This document shows, one piece after another, positions 8,813-17,911 of a DNA stretch of 64,000 nucleotides; the stretch's first letter is position 1; the number at the start of each line of letters is the position of its first letter. The notes under the pieces were generated by a model that saw nothing but the letters and a program-made list of their open reading frames with translations, was not told the DNA's origin and ran no database searches. Origin of the DNA: Klebsiella michiganensis (lineage in GTDB: Bacteria > Pseudomonadota > Gammaproteobacteria > Enterobacterales > Enterobacteriaceae); NCBI RefSeq assembly GCF_002925905.1, contig NZ_PRDB01000006.1:328022-392021 (forward strand). Reading direction: 5' to 3'. Position numbers and translations under genes: made by a program.

Positions 8813-10810
8813 GTGGCGATGAAGACACGCATAGACGTGGCGATGGCGCTCGCCTTCGTCAATCTGCCCGCGGCAGCCTACGCCGCTGATGGCGCAGGGA
8901 TAAATGAAGAACAGATGGTAGTGACCGCCACGGGATTCAGCCAGGAGAGGCGCGAGGCGCCGGCGACGATCTCGGTGCTCGATGAGAAGGCGCTGAATAC
9001 CCGTTCCAATCAGAACGTCACGGAAGCGTTGCGCGAGATGCCGGGCGTGCTGGTGGGCAACGGCCACGGCAGCCTGGCGACCGGCGATGTACAGATGCGC
9101 GGTATGGATTCGACCTATACTTCGTTTATGGTGAACGGTATCAAGCAGTCTACCCGCGAATCGCGACCTTATGGGCATCACATTGGGTCTGAAGCCGCTT
9201 TTATGCCGCCGCTGGCCGCCATTGAGCGCGTGGAGGTGATTCGCGGGCCTATGTCATCGCTGTACGGCTCTGACTCTATCGGCGGTGTGGTCAACGTCAT
9301 CACCAAAAAGGCGTATAACCTCGAAAAATGGACGGGGGTGCTGGAGGATAATTACTTCCTGCAGGAGAAAAGCGAATACGGCAATACTAACCAGACAAAC
9401 GCCTTCTTTATGGGGCCCGTCGTACCGGGCAAACTCGGCGTCAGCGTGGGGGCTGACTATCTTGACCGTCGCGATGATGACAGCCCGACCCAAGAACGTT
9501 TTGTTAAGCATCAGGCGGGGAATCTGGACGCCACAATTTCTCTTTCGCCAACCGATACCCAGCTCTGGGATCTGAACGCCTCCAAAGGCAATCAGGAGAA
9601 AACCCATAACGATAAAGCGTGGTACTGGGGCTTTGACCGCGATGCGGTCTCGCTGTCACAGCATGCCTGGTACGGTGATGACCTGGTGGAGGTGAAGAAC
9701 TTTATCAGCTACGAAAAGGCCCGTACGGAGTACCGCGTGCCCGGCATGGACTCGCAGTTTATCAAGCAGAATAATTTTGAGGCCAATAGCGCAAACACCT
9801 TTACGCTCGCCGATCACAAGTTGACGCTAGGCGTAAACTTCACGCGCAATGAGCTGAATGACACCTTTGGTATTGCGGACAAGCAGGCGCCCGGCGTCAC
9901 CCCGGTGAGTAAAATCACCCGTCACGGCTGGGCGGTTTTTGCTGAAGACGCGTGGATGATTGTACCGGACTTCACGTTGACCACTTCTGCGCGCCTGGAT
10001 CATGACAGCTATTTTGGCTATCACGTTACGCCTAAGCTCTACGGCAACTGGACCATTGACGAAAGCTGGGCGCTGAAAGGTGGCGTATCCGCCGGCTATA
10101 AAAAACCGGACCTGCGCCAGAACAACGCCGGCTTTACCAGCGTCTACGGCGCTTATCCCTATTCTGAGATTGGTATCGGCAACGACGATCTCAAACCGGA
10201 GCAGAGCATCAACACCGAGCTGGGCGTGTACTGGCAGCAGGATGCGCTGGCGCTCGACGCCACGCTTTTTCATACCAAATTTAAAGACAAAATCAGCGAC
10301 CATACCATCTGTACCGCCTCGGCTACCCGGCAATGCCAATACAACGGCTATACCGCGGATAGCGTGTCGCAATACATTAACGTCGGGGATGCGGAGATCT
10401 ACGGACTGGAGCTGAACGGCGACTGGCAGGTGACCGCAGCGCTGAAAGCGAACGCCAACTATACCTATACCCACAGTGAACAAAAAAGCGGTGAGTATAA
10501 GGGTTATGCGCTAAGCGATTTCCCCAGCAGTATGGCCAACGTTTCGCTGACGTGGAACACCGCTTCCGATCTTGAACTGTGGACCAAGGCGAGCTGGCGC
10601 AGCAGATCGCCGGATATCGGCAAGTCCAGCTCAACGGATGCCTATGCGCTGGTAGATCTAGGCGTGCGTTATCGCCTGAGTAAGCACGTCACGCTGATGA
10701 GCGGTATCTACAATCTGTTTGATGTGAACCCGGTTTACACTACCGCTTACCGGCAGAAGGCGATGCTGGAAGGGCGACGCTATAATTTCGGCGGCCGCGT
10801 GGAGTTCTGA
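8813..10810 (+). CDS. TonB-dependent outer membrane receptor, Cir/FepA-like
   Basis: A 665-residue outer membrane receptor. Translation likely begins at GTG 8813, six bases after AAGGA that overlaps the stop of the upstream gene; a short signal peptide ends at AAAYA. A TonB-box-like EEQMVVTATG segment is followed by a plug domain with IERVEVIRGPMSSLYGSDSI. The C-terminus ends in a beta strand with terminal Phe (NFGGRVEF), as needed for barrel assembly. By recall it is closer to catecholate-type receptors (CirA, 663 residues) than to YncD. The ligand is probably an iron chelate, but cannot be named. Confidence 0.87.
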   Translation: MAMKTRIDVAMALAFVNLPAAAYAADGAGINEEQMVVTATGFSQERREAPATISVLDEKALNTRSNQNVTEALREMPGVLVGNGHGSLATGDVQMRGMDSTYTSFMVNGIKQSTRESRPYGHHIGSEAAFMPPLAAIERVEVIRGPMSSLYGSDSIGGVVNVITKKAYNLEKWTGVLEDNYFLQEKSEYGNTNQTNAFFMGPVVPGKLGVSVGADYLDRRDDDSPTQERFVKHQAGNLDATISLSPTDTQLWDLNASKGNQEKTHNDKAWYWGFDRDAVSLSQHAWYGDDLVEVKNFISYEKARTEYRVPGMDSQFIKQNNFEANSANTFTLADHKLTLGVNFTRNELNDTFGIADKQAPGVTPVSKITRHGWAVFAEDAWMIVPDFTLTTSARLDHDSYFGYHVTPKLYGNWTIDESWALKGGVSAGYKKPDLRQNNAGFTSVYGAYPYSEIGIGNDDLKPEQSINTELGVYWQQDALALDATLFHTKFKDKISDHTICTASATRQCQYNGYTADSVSQYINVGDAEIYGLELNGDWQVTAALKANANYTYTHSEQKSGEYKGYALSDFPSSMANVSLTWNTASDLELWTKASWRSRSPDIGKSSSTDAYALVDLGVRYRLSKHVTLMSGIYNLFDVNPVYTTAYRQKAMLEGRRYNFGGRVEF

Positions 10811-10817
10811 AAATCGT

Positions 10818-10839
10818 GCAGGGGCCGAATAGCCCCTGC
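10818..10839. terminator. Stem-loop between TonB receptor and TolA-like gene
   Basis: GCAGGGGC / CGAATA loop / GCCCCTGC is a perfect 8-bp GC-rich hairpin 8 bp after the receptor stop and about 20 bp past the convergent lipoprotein gene. A T-run is weak on both sides, so it may act bidirectionally but not strongly. Confidence 0.55.
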
Positions 10840-10860
10840 GATAACATGCAAAAAAAGCTC

Positions 10861-11289
10861 TCAGGGCCTGAAGTCCAGAACCACATGACTGAATGTCTGA
10901 TAGGTTTTTTCATCCGGCGCGGGCGGAATTTTGGCTTCTTTCAGCGCGGACATTACCGCCGCGCATAACGCCGGATCGCCGCTCTCGACCGCTGGATTAT
11001 GCACCGTCCCGTCACGCTGTAGCGTTAAGCGCACCGAGCATTTTTGCCCCTGCCAGGACGCCGGCTGGTCTATTTTCGCGAAGATAGCCCTCTGGACCTG
11101 CGTCAGATAGCGTGAGACGTTGGCCTGCGGTGATTGATCTGAACCCGTTTGATAATCGCGAAACATCTTATCCACTTCTGCCGATACCTTCGCGTCTTCG
11201 GCGCTATCCGGCGCAGAAGCACTACCCGAGCAGGCGGAAAGAAGTAAAGAGAGAGTGCAAATGAGCACCGGGCGGATTTTCACGGACAT
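10861..11289 (-). CDS. Lipoprotein with TolA C-terminal-like domain
   Basis: A 142-residue protein with a lipoprotein signal (LLLSAC, Cys20). After a short linker, the C-terminal 90 residues resemble domain III of TolA and related TonB/TolA C-terminal folds (YLTQVQRAIFAKI, then CSVRLTLQRDGTVHNPAVESGDPALCAAVMSALKEAKIPPAPDE). TolA domain III contacts Pal/TolB and is the docking point for colicins and filamentous phage. A free, lipid-anchored copy is unusual. A good ribosome-binding site (AGGAGG) precedes ATG at 11289. Possible roles are envelope maintenance or decoy/immunity; neither is shown. Confidence 0.75.
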   Translation of the reverse strand: MSVKIRPVLICTLSLLLSACSGSASAPDSAEDAKVSAEVDKMFRDYQTGSDQSPQANVSRYLTQVQRAIFAKIDQPASWQGQKCSVRLTLQRDGTVHNPAVESGDPALCAAVMSALKEAKIPPAPDEKTYQTFSHVVLDFRP

Positions 11290-11393
11290 GGTAATGCCTC
11301 CTTGCTGGTGATGATGCGTTTCTGACGCGAGACGGTTATCCTCTGTTATTGCGCGATATTATTCAAACGCCGATCGCCTGGTATGCGCTTTAA

Positions 11394-11408
11394 AGTGACA
11401 CTGTCACT
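11394..11408. promoter_or_regulatory. Perfect inverted repeat upstream of the TolA-like gene
   Basis: AGTGACA-C-TGTCACT is a perfect 7-bp-arm palindrome about 105 bp before the TolA-like start and 26 bp past the M20 gene end. It could be an operator for the lipoprotein gene; no regulator is identified. Confidence 0.3.
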
Positions 11409-11433
11409 CATTCTTTGCCTTCGCCGCGGGCGG

Positions 11434-12546
11434 CTACGCCATCCAGTCGCGGATAATGTCTCCGTATAGCTGCTCAGCCTCCTCCAGCCGGCTGAGCAGG
11501 CAGTACTCGTCGGTCTGATGGGCCATAGACGGCTCGCCGGGACCGAGAATAATACAGGGTGGATCGGCCAACGCAGGCAGCAGCAGCGAGGCGTCGGTAA
11601 AGTAGGGCACCACGCGCGGTTCAATCGGCTTAGCGTGCAGCGGCTGGCAGCGCTGATAAACCTGCTTAATCCACGCATGATCCTCCCGGCTCAGTACGGC
11701 GGGCAGGTCGACCAGCGTGGATACCGTGACGCTTTCGCCAAGCAGCGTGGTCAAGCGCTGCCGGATAGTGGCGTGCTGTAAATTGGGCGCGCTGCGGATA
11801 TCGACATCAAAAAGCGTGCGGTCCGGCACGGAATTAATATTGAGTCCGCCTTCGATGCGTCCGACGTTGAGGGTGGGCTGCTTCATCAGCGGGTGCGCCG
11901 CGCCAGGGGAAAAATGCTGAATCTTACCCAGCGCATCCGCCGCAAGATAGATAGCATTTATCCCCAGCTCCGGCATCGCGCCGTGGGCGGTTTTTCCCCG
12001 CGTTTCGCAGCGTAGCCAGAGCGCGCCTTTATGGCCGATCGCCGGATAGTTGGCGGTGGGCTCACCGACGATCAGCGCGCCCACGTCCGGCAACGTCGCG
12101 GAGGCGATCAACGCCCTTGCGCCGTCGCAGCCGGTCTCTTCTCCGCCGGTAATCAGCAATACCGCGCCGCGTCCGGCGAGGATCGTTTCCCGCTGATGAA
12201 CGCAGGCGACGGCAAACGCCGCTATCGCCGCTTTCATATCGCTGGACCCGCGGCCATAAAGACGCCCGTCTTCTATCTGCGAGCCGAAAGGATCGTACTG
12301 CCACAGGGCATTTCCCAGCGGCACGGTATCCAGATGACCGGTAAAGGCCAGCGGTTTACCGGTCTTCGCCCCGGGCAGCCTGGCGATAAGATTGCAGCGT
12401 CCCTCGCCAAACGACGACAGCGAAACCGCAAAACCGCGATCGTTGAGCCAGTCGGCGAAGAACCGCATGCAGTCTGCTTCGCTGCCCGGCGGGTTGATGG
12501 TGTTAAAGCCCAGCAGCTGCCGGGCGAGCTCAAGGGTGGCGGCCAT
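11434..12546 (-). CDS. M20-family metallo-amidohydrolase (ArgE/DapE-like)
   Basis: A 370-residue zinc-dependent deacylase or peptidase. The M20 metal ligands are in place: HLD (His71, Asp73), the bridging Asp103 in GSSDMKAA, the catalytic Glu pair in TGGEETG (136-137) and a later His in the KTAHGAMP lid-domain motif. The family removes acyl groups from amino acids, dipeptides or aminopyrimidines (for example ArgE, DapE, YlmB), so the substrate is open. It is the last gene of the leftward transporter operon; its ATG overlaps the preceding stop by one base. The operon context suggests it trims the imported compound. Confidence 0.86.
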   Translation of the reverse strand: MAATLELARQLLGFNTINPPGSEADCMRFFADWLNDRGFAVSLSSFGEGRCNLIARLPGAKTGKPLAFTGHLDTVPLGNALWQYDPFGSQIEDGRLYGRGSSDMKAAIAAFAVACVHQRETILAGRGAVLLITGGEETGCDGARALIASATLPDVGALIVGEPTANYPAIGHKGALWLRCETRGKTAHGAMPELGINAIYLAADALGKIQHFSPGAAHPLMKQPTLNVGRIEGGLNINSVPDRTLFDVDIRSAPNLQHATIRQRLTTLLGESVTVSTLVDLPAVLSREDHAWIKQVYQRCQPLHAKPIEPRVVPYFTDASLLLPALADPPCIILGPGEPSMAHQTDEYCLLSRLEEAEQLYGDIIRDWMA

Positions 12547-13301
12547 CAGCGACGTTCCGTCAGCCAGTCAAGGCAGTTAATCCACAGCTGGCGATAGCCG
12601 GGCCATTGAGCAAACTCTTCCGGCAGCCAGTGTGCCGACATATCGCTGGTCCACACCAGCGAGCGACCCTGCTGATATTCGCGAAGAGCCAGCAGCGGAT
12701 GACCGGTACCGGCCACGGTCGCCAGCAGTTTGCCTTCCGGATGCATTTCTACTTCGTTATAGCCCAGCAGCCACGGCCATTCGCCCGGAATATCGTTGAA
12801 CAGGGCGTGGGATTCCGTCACTTCGGCATAGCAACCCTCCGGGGTTTCAATGCGATCGTCCCACGCCAGACAGCGGACCGGCAGAACTTTCTCCACCGCG
12901 GTATGGCGATAGCGCGCGCCGCCGTTAATCCCCTGGAAGCTGTAATAGCCGCCAATCATCATCAGCGAGCCGCCGCCGGCCACGTAGTCATGCAGCAGCG
13001 TCAGACGGTTGGCGGTTCGGCGGCTTTTCAGCCAGGTGTCCGGATGCAGCAGCAGCGTATTGGCGCCAATATCCGAAAGAATAATCGCATCCCACTGCTG
13101 CAGCGCTTCCAGCGTCAGCGGAAAGTCTGTCGCCGCCGCGTGGGCGGGCATATAGGTAATGGCGTAGGCACTGTCCGCGAGCGCGGCCAGAAAATCCGTT
13201 GCGCCGGTGTGCCAGGTGGCGGTGGCAAACTGGTCGAAGCCTTTAACGTGCGTTGAGGTGCTGGTCCAGGATTCACCGACCAGTAAGATTTTTTTCTGCA
13301 T
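12546..13301 (-). CDS. Glutamine-amidotransferase-like protein (GATase1_like)
   Basis: A 251-residue cytoplasmic protein starting at ATG 13301, preceded by AAGGAAAG; a longer frame to 13346 lacks a ribosome site. It begins with a Rossmann-type strand (KKILLVGESWTS) and contains DAIILSDIGANTLLL and GGGSLMMIGGYYSFQG, the hallmarks of the PF07090-type branch of the class I glutamine amidotransferase-like fold. The classical nucleophile-elbow Cys is not evident at GGYYSF, so amidotransferase chemistry is doubtful. It lies between the phosphotriesterase-like and M20 genes in one operon. The function of this branch is unknown. Confidence 0.75.
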   Translation of the reverse strand: MQKKILLVGESWTSTSTHVKGFDQFATATWHTGATDFLAALADSAYAITYMPAHAAATDFPLTLEALQQWDAIILSDIGANTLLLHPDTWLKSRRTANRLTLLHDYVAGGGSLMMIGGYYSFQGINGGARYRHTAVEKVLPVRCLAWDDRIETPEGCYAEVTESHALFNDIPGEWPWLLGYNEVEMHPEGKLLATVAGTGHPLLALREYQQGRSLVWTSDMSAHWLPEEFAQWPGYRQLWINCLDWLTERR

Positions 13302-13314
13302 TATGACTTTCCTT

Positions 13315-14394
13315 TTATCCGCCAAAAACCCGTTGGGGATTTCCAATCATCAAGGTTTCAAGCTGTTCGCCGCTGACGCCGTGGCGCCGCAGGCGGGGAA
13401 CAAAATGCTTGAGTATGTAGCCGTAACCGTGGCCGCCGTAGCGGGTGAGCATGGTTTTCAGGAAGACGTCCTGCGACAGCAGTATTTGCTGGATATAGCC
13501 GTCGTCAATCAGTTCGCGAATCGCGCGGGCGTTCTCCTCGTCGGAGGGCGACTGCGCCGACTCGTCGGCGTAGTAATAGCTCATGCCGATCATGTCGTAT
13601 TCGAGAAACGCCCCGCGCTGCGCCAGCTCCCGCTGGTAGCGCTTATCGGCAAAGCTGGGATTCATATGGCACAGGACGGTATGGCGTAAATCGGCGCCTT
13701 CCTGTTCGAGAATATCCAGCACCCGATGACCCAGCCGCTCCCAGCCGGGCAGATGGACCTCGATCGGCACGCCGGTCGCGGCGCTGGCCCGGCCCGCAGC
13801 GCGCAGCGATTTCTCCTCATCCGGGGTAAAGCGGCTCGAGATCCCGATTTCGCCGATGAGCCCGGCGAGCACCTCCGGTTTCTCCTCCGCGCCGCCCAGA
13901 TCGTAAATCAGCCGTTCGGTCAGCTGTTCGACGCTGCTGGTTCTTACCCACTCGGGGTGCGAAGGTTCCAGATAGAGGCCGGTGCCCATAATAACGTTCA
14001 GACCGGTCAGGCGCGCGATGCGCGCCAGCGCGTTGGGATCGCGGCCGATACCGATATTGGTCGGGTCGACCACCGTTTCTCCGCCAAGGGCGCGATATTT
14101 CGTCAGCTCTTCAATCGCGACGTCGACGTCAAACAGCTGGCAGTTATCGCGGCTCATCAGCGGATTCAGCGACAGTTCGCCGAGGTTTTCCATTTTCACC
14201 GGCATTTCGGCAAGATGGCGATCGCTACAGCAGCAGGGCGGTACCCATTTGCCGGAGGCATCCAGCAGTATATGCTCATGCATCAGGGTAACCCCCATTT
14301 CGCTAATCGGCAGCGGGCCAAGCACCGTCATCACGTAACCGCTGCTGACGCCAAGCGGCAGCGGGGTGGGGTGGCGAAAAATTGATCCTTTCAT
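13315..14394 (-). CDS. Phosphotriesterase-family (PHP/PTE) metal hydrolase
   Basis: A 359-residue amidohydrolase-superfamily TIM barrel. The binuclear metal site is readable: HEH (39-41), a bridging Glu182 in IGEIG (as in E. coli PHP, in place of the carboxylated Lys of true phosphotriesterase), His214 in VHLPG, His243 in CHMNPS and Asp309 in LLSQD. Family members hydrolyse lactones, phosphoesters or acylated sugar derivatives. A CCC stretch at residues 54-56 is unusual. It is third in the leftward ABC-transporter operon, 3 bp after the permease gene, so it probably acts on the imported compound. Confidence 0.85.
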   Translation of the reverse strand: MKGSIFRHPTPLPLGVSSGYVMTVLGPLPISEMGVTLMHEHILLDASGKWVPPCCCSDRHLAEMPVKMENLGELSLNPLMSRDNCQLFDVDVAIEELTKYRALGGETVVDPTNIGIGRDPNALARIARLTGLNVIMGTGLYLEPSHPEWVRTSSVEQLTERLIYDLGGAEEKPEVLAGLIGEIGISSRFTPDEEKSLRAAGRASAATGVPIEVHLPGWERLGHRVLDILEQEGADLRHTVLCHMNPSFADKRYQRELAQRGAFLEYDMIGMSYYYADESAQSPSDEENARAIRELIDDGYIQQILLSQDVFLKTMLTRYGGHGYGYILKHFVPRLRRHGVSGEQLETLMIGNPQRVFGG

Positions 14395-14397
14395 CAG

Positions 14398-15408
14398 CTA
14401 TCCTTTTGCCGCGGAGCGCGTGGGGTTGAGAATGCGGGTGTTCAGCCAGATCGCCAGCAGGATAATGGTGCCGGTGGCTATCTGGGTGTAAAACGGCGAA
14501 ATATGCGACAGGATCAGCCCGTTCTGAATGACCGCAATCGACAGCGCGCCCAGCAGCGTACCGATAATGGTACCGAAGCCGCCAAACAGGCTGGTACTGC
14601 CAAGCACAACGGCAGCAATAACCTGCAGTTCAAAGCCTTCGCCCTGGTTGGAGGAGCCGCTGCCGAGGCGCGCGGTAATGATCATCCCCGCCAGCGCGGC
14701 GGCCATCCCGCTGATGATATAGACCTTCATGGTGACCGCTTTGGTATTAATGCCGCTGCGTCGCGCGCCTTCGGCGTTAGCGCCGATAGCGGTCACGTAG
14801 CGGCCAAAGCGCATATGATTGAGAACAATATGCCCGATAACCAGAATCATAATGCCGATCAGCGCGGGCATGGGGATACCGACTACCCACGCGCGTCCTA
14901 TAAAGGTAAACAGGCTGTCAGCCGGAACCGGAATCGAGTAGCCCTGGGTGACCAGCAGCGCGATGCCGCGAACCACGGCCAGGGTGGCGAGCGTGACGAT
15001 AAACGCCGGAATGCCTTCATAGGCGATAAAGAAGCCGTTGATGGCGCCTACCAATCCGCCGAGCAGCAGGCCGCCAAGCAGAACCACCGGCCACGGCAGC
15101 CCCCAGTTATTCAGGGCGATAGCGGAAAGCGCGCCGACCAGCGCGAGGGTGGAGCCCACCGACAGATCGATACCGCCGGTGGTAATGACCAGGGTCATCG
15201 CCGTCGCGACAATCAGCAGCGGGGCGCTCTGACGGATGATGTTGAGCCAGTTGGTACCGGTGAGAAAGTTGCTGGTGATCAGCGAAAACACCACGCAGCA
15301 GAAGACGAAAAAGAGCGCGATGCTGACCACGCCGGAGTGGTTATGCAGCAGGCGGCGCGGCAGCGAATGCTGGATCATGCGGGAGCTGCTTAAGTTCATG
15401 ATACTCAT
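14398..15408 (-). CDS. Sugar-type ABC transporter permease (RbsC-like)
   Basis: A 336-residue inner membrane permease of the ribose/xylose class (BPD_transp_2). Many hydrophobic helices are visible, with the family segments TTGGIDLSVGSTLALVGALS and the late GGxGTIIGTLLGAL region. ATG 15408 is preceded by GAGG at a good distance; an ATG three codons on is also possible. It would form a homodimeric channel with the ATPase encoded 9 bp upstream and the binding protein encoded at 17912. Confidence 0.9.
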   Translation of the reverse strand: MSIMNLSSSRMIQHSLPRRLLHNHSGVVSIALFFVFCCVVFSLITSNFLTGTNWLNIIRQSAPLLIVATAMTLVITTGGIDLSVGSTLALVGALSAIALNNWGLPWPVVLLGGLLLGGLVGAINGFFIAYEGIPAFIVTLATLAVVRGIALLVTQGYSIPVPADSLFTFIGRAWVVGIPMPALIGIMILVIGHIVLNHMRFGRYVTAIGANAEGARRSGINTKAVTMKVYIISGMAAALAGMIITARLGSGSSNQGEGFELQVIAAVVLGSTSLFGGFGTIIGTLLGALSIAVIQNGLILSHISPFYTQIATGTIILLAIWLNTRILNPTRSAAKG

Positions 15409-15417
15409 CCTGTTACC

Positions 15418-16200
<783 letters not shown>

Positions 16201-16280
16201 CTGATAACTCCCATCGCTGTTGCCGGGAAAATGTTCGCCATCCTGCGGGAGAGATGCTATCCGACACGGTTTACATGCTA

Positions 16281-16294
16281 GTAAACCGGTTTAC
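16281..16294. promoter_or_regulatory. Probable LacI-family operator, proximal
   Basis: GTAAACCGGTTTAC is a perfect 14-bp palindrome with the central CG typical of LacI/GalR-family operators, 81 bp before the ATPase start. The adjacent gene at 16545-17567 encodes a LacI-type repressor. Confidence 0.75.
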
Positions 16295-16453
16295 CTGCGG
16301 AATAGAGCACTCGCCAGCACAGTCAGGACAAACGCTATGTAAGATATTTGTTCGCCAGTAAGAACATTGCAGCATCCGTGCCAGGGCAGGAACAACACAG
16401 CAGCCCTGTGATTTAACCTTATGTAATAAATAGAGTTTATTCATTACGCTCCG

Positions 16454-16467
16454 GTAAACCGGTTTAC
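16454..16467. promoter_or_regulatory. Probable LacI-family operator, distal
   Basis: A second perfect GTAAACCGGTTTAC, 173 bp (centre to centre) from the proximal copy. Two identical operators at this spacing would allow looping by a tetrameric or bridged repressor; the looping is inference. Confidence 0.75.
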
Positions 16468-16544
16468 TGATTATAGTGAATAAAATGTTAATTGATCGTT
16501 TTTTGCGCCAAAAGTGGGCACATTTGCGCCATTTTGGGATGTGC

Positions 16545-17567
16545 TTAACAGATCTTGATCGAGTCGCGGCCAATCCACTCTACCGGCAGGCGGGTTTCCG
16601 CCGGGATGTCCCGATCGTCGTTCAGCAGACGCATCATGATGTTCACCGCGGTGCGGCCCAGTTCCCGGGCGGGCTGGCGGATAGTGGAAATCCGCGGCTG
16701 GGTAAAATCGGCATAGTTGGCGTCATCGAAGCCGACTAACGATAGCGCCTCCGGCGCCTGGAGCCCGCTGGCGCGCAGACCGTCGAGCAGGCCGAGCACC
16801 AGATAGTCGCTGGCGGCGAAGACGGCGGTCGGGCGAACCGGCTGGCTGAACAGGGTCCGCAGCGCCTGCTGGCCAAACTCGCGCTGGTAGTCACCGTACA
16901 TCACCCATTCGGGCGGCCAGCTCAGGCCGGCCTGCTCCATCGCGGTGCAGAAGCCCTGATAGCGCTCGCGTACGCTCATCAGCTTGTCCGGGCCGCCGAC
17001 GAAAGCGATATGGCGATGCCCGGCGGCGATCAGCTTTTCGGTGGCGATCCGCCCGCCCTGGACGTTATCGGCAAACACTTTCGGCACCTTACTGCCGGGA
17101 ATATCTTCATCCAGCAGGACAATGCGTTCGTGACGCTGGACTTCTTTGCGCAGCAGGCCGTTATCGGGGCGGTTGGTGGTGAACAGCAGGCCGTCGACCT
17201 GGCAGGTATCCAGCCAGCGGATAAACTGGCACTCTTTTTCCGGGTTGTTGCGGGTGATACACAGCACCAGGCTGTAACCGCTGGCAGAAGCGGCCTCTTC
17301 GGCGGCATCGGCCAGTTCGGCAAAGAAGGGGTTGGTAATATCGGGGAGCACCAGGCCGAGCGTTTCGCTGCCGCCTTTGCTAAGACGGCGTGCCAGGCTA
17401 TTGCCGCGATAGTCCAGTTCGCGAATGGCGGTTTCGATGCGATCGATGGTGTCCTGCGGTAGCACAATACTGTTGTTCATATAGCGCGACAGGGTTGCCT
17501 TCGACAGCCCCGCCAGCTTTGCCACATCGGATAACAATACGCGTTTTATACTCATTTCCTGCGCCAT
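16545..17567 (-). CDS. LacI/GalR-family transcriptional repressor
   Basis: A 340-residue regulator. The N-terminal helix-turn-helix reads LSDVAKLAGLSKATLSRYMNN, followed by the hinge (LARRLSKGGSETLGLVLPDITNPFF) and a periplasmic-binding-protein-like sensing domain ending in the RDSIKIC tail. It probably controls the transporter operon and the binding-protein gene through the GTAAACCGGTTTAC palindromes that flank it. It is transcribed in the same direction as the operon but separated by 344 bp. Initiation at ATG 17567 or 17555 is uncertain because neither has a strong ribosome site. Confidence 0.92.
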   Translation of the reverse strand: MAQEMSIKRVLLSDVAKLAGLSKATLSRYMNNSIVLPQDTIDRIETAIRELDYRGNSLARRLSKGGSETLGLVLPDITNPFFAELADAAEEAASASGYSLVLCITRNNPEKECQFIRWLDTCQVDGLLFTTNRPDNGLLRKEVQRHERIVLLDEDIPGSKVPKVFADNVQGGRIATEKLIAAGHRHIAFVGGPDKLMSVRERYQGFCTAMEQAGLSWPPEWVMYGDYQREFGQQALRTLFSQPVRPTAVFAASDYLVLGLLDGLRASGLQAPEALSLVGFDDANYADFTQPRISTIRQPARELGRTAVNIMMRLLNDDRDIPAETRLPVEWIGRDSIKIC

Positions 17568-17911
17568 TTCTGCCAGAATCGGCTATCTGTAACATAGTTA
17601 AGCGCGGTGGATACAGCAATTTCTCTGCTAACAATAACCGGAAATAAATGCTTGACAAAATTTAATCTGCGGAGAATTGTATAGGCAGTTTACCGCATCA
17701 TCCGGGAATTCATTCCCAAACCCGTTTAACTCATTCCAGTCGCGCACCGACACGGACCGGTTGCCGGAATGAAATTAAGCAGGTATCCGCCGAACGGTCG
17801 ATGATTGTTCTGGCCATATAGACGATATTTGCCCGCCAAAAAATAATCCTTCTGCGTTCGCATGCGGCGCGGAACTCTGCTGGCTATCAACTATTCCCGA
17901 CGAGGATACTG
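17568..17911 (+). promoter_or_regulatory. Control region between repressor and binding-protein genes
   Basis: A 344-bp non-coding divergent region. A TTGACA hexamer (17652-17657) is a candidate -35 element for the rightward gene, though no good -10 lies at 17 bp. A near copy of the repressor palindrome lies at about 17717-17730. GACGAGGA precedes the binding-protein ATG. No gene is seen. Confidence 0.5.
17717..17730. promoter_or_regulatory. Degenerate copy of the LacI-type operator
   Basis: The core AAACCCGTTTA differs by one base from AAACCGGTTTA of the two perfect palindromes. It lies about 185 bp before the binding-protein gene, consistent with joint control by the same repressor. Confidence 0.5.

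Larger units (their letters stand above)
16201..16544 (-). promoter_or_regulatory. Promoter region of the ABC-transporter operon
   Basis: A 344-bp non-coding stretch between the LacI-type gene (ending at 16545) and the first gene of the operon. It holds two perfect copies of GTAAACCGGTTTAC, plus a GGTTTAC half-site at 16268-16274 just before the proximal copy. No convincing gene is seen here; a 100-codon frame overlapping the operators has no support. Confidence 0.7.

Noticed and set aside
8396..9181. 261-codon minus-strand frame over the YncE-like and receptor genes
   Set aside because: It is antisense to two clear genes, crosses their junction, and has no family motif or ribosome site.
14503..15393. 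296-codon plus-strand frame opposite the ABC permease
   Set aside because: Composition is polar and repetitive (many Gln, Arg, Asp, Gly), with no recognisable family; it mirrors a well-supported permease gene.
16271..16573. 100-codon minus-strand frame in the operator region
   Set aside because: It covers both repressor operators, overlaps the end of the LacI-type gene and shows no motif.
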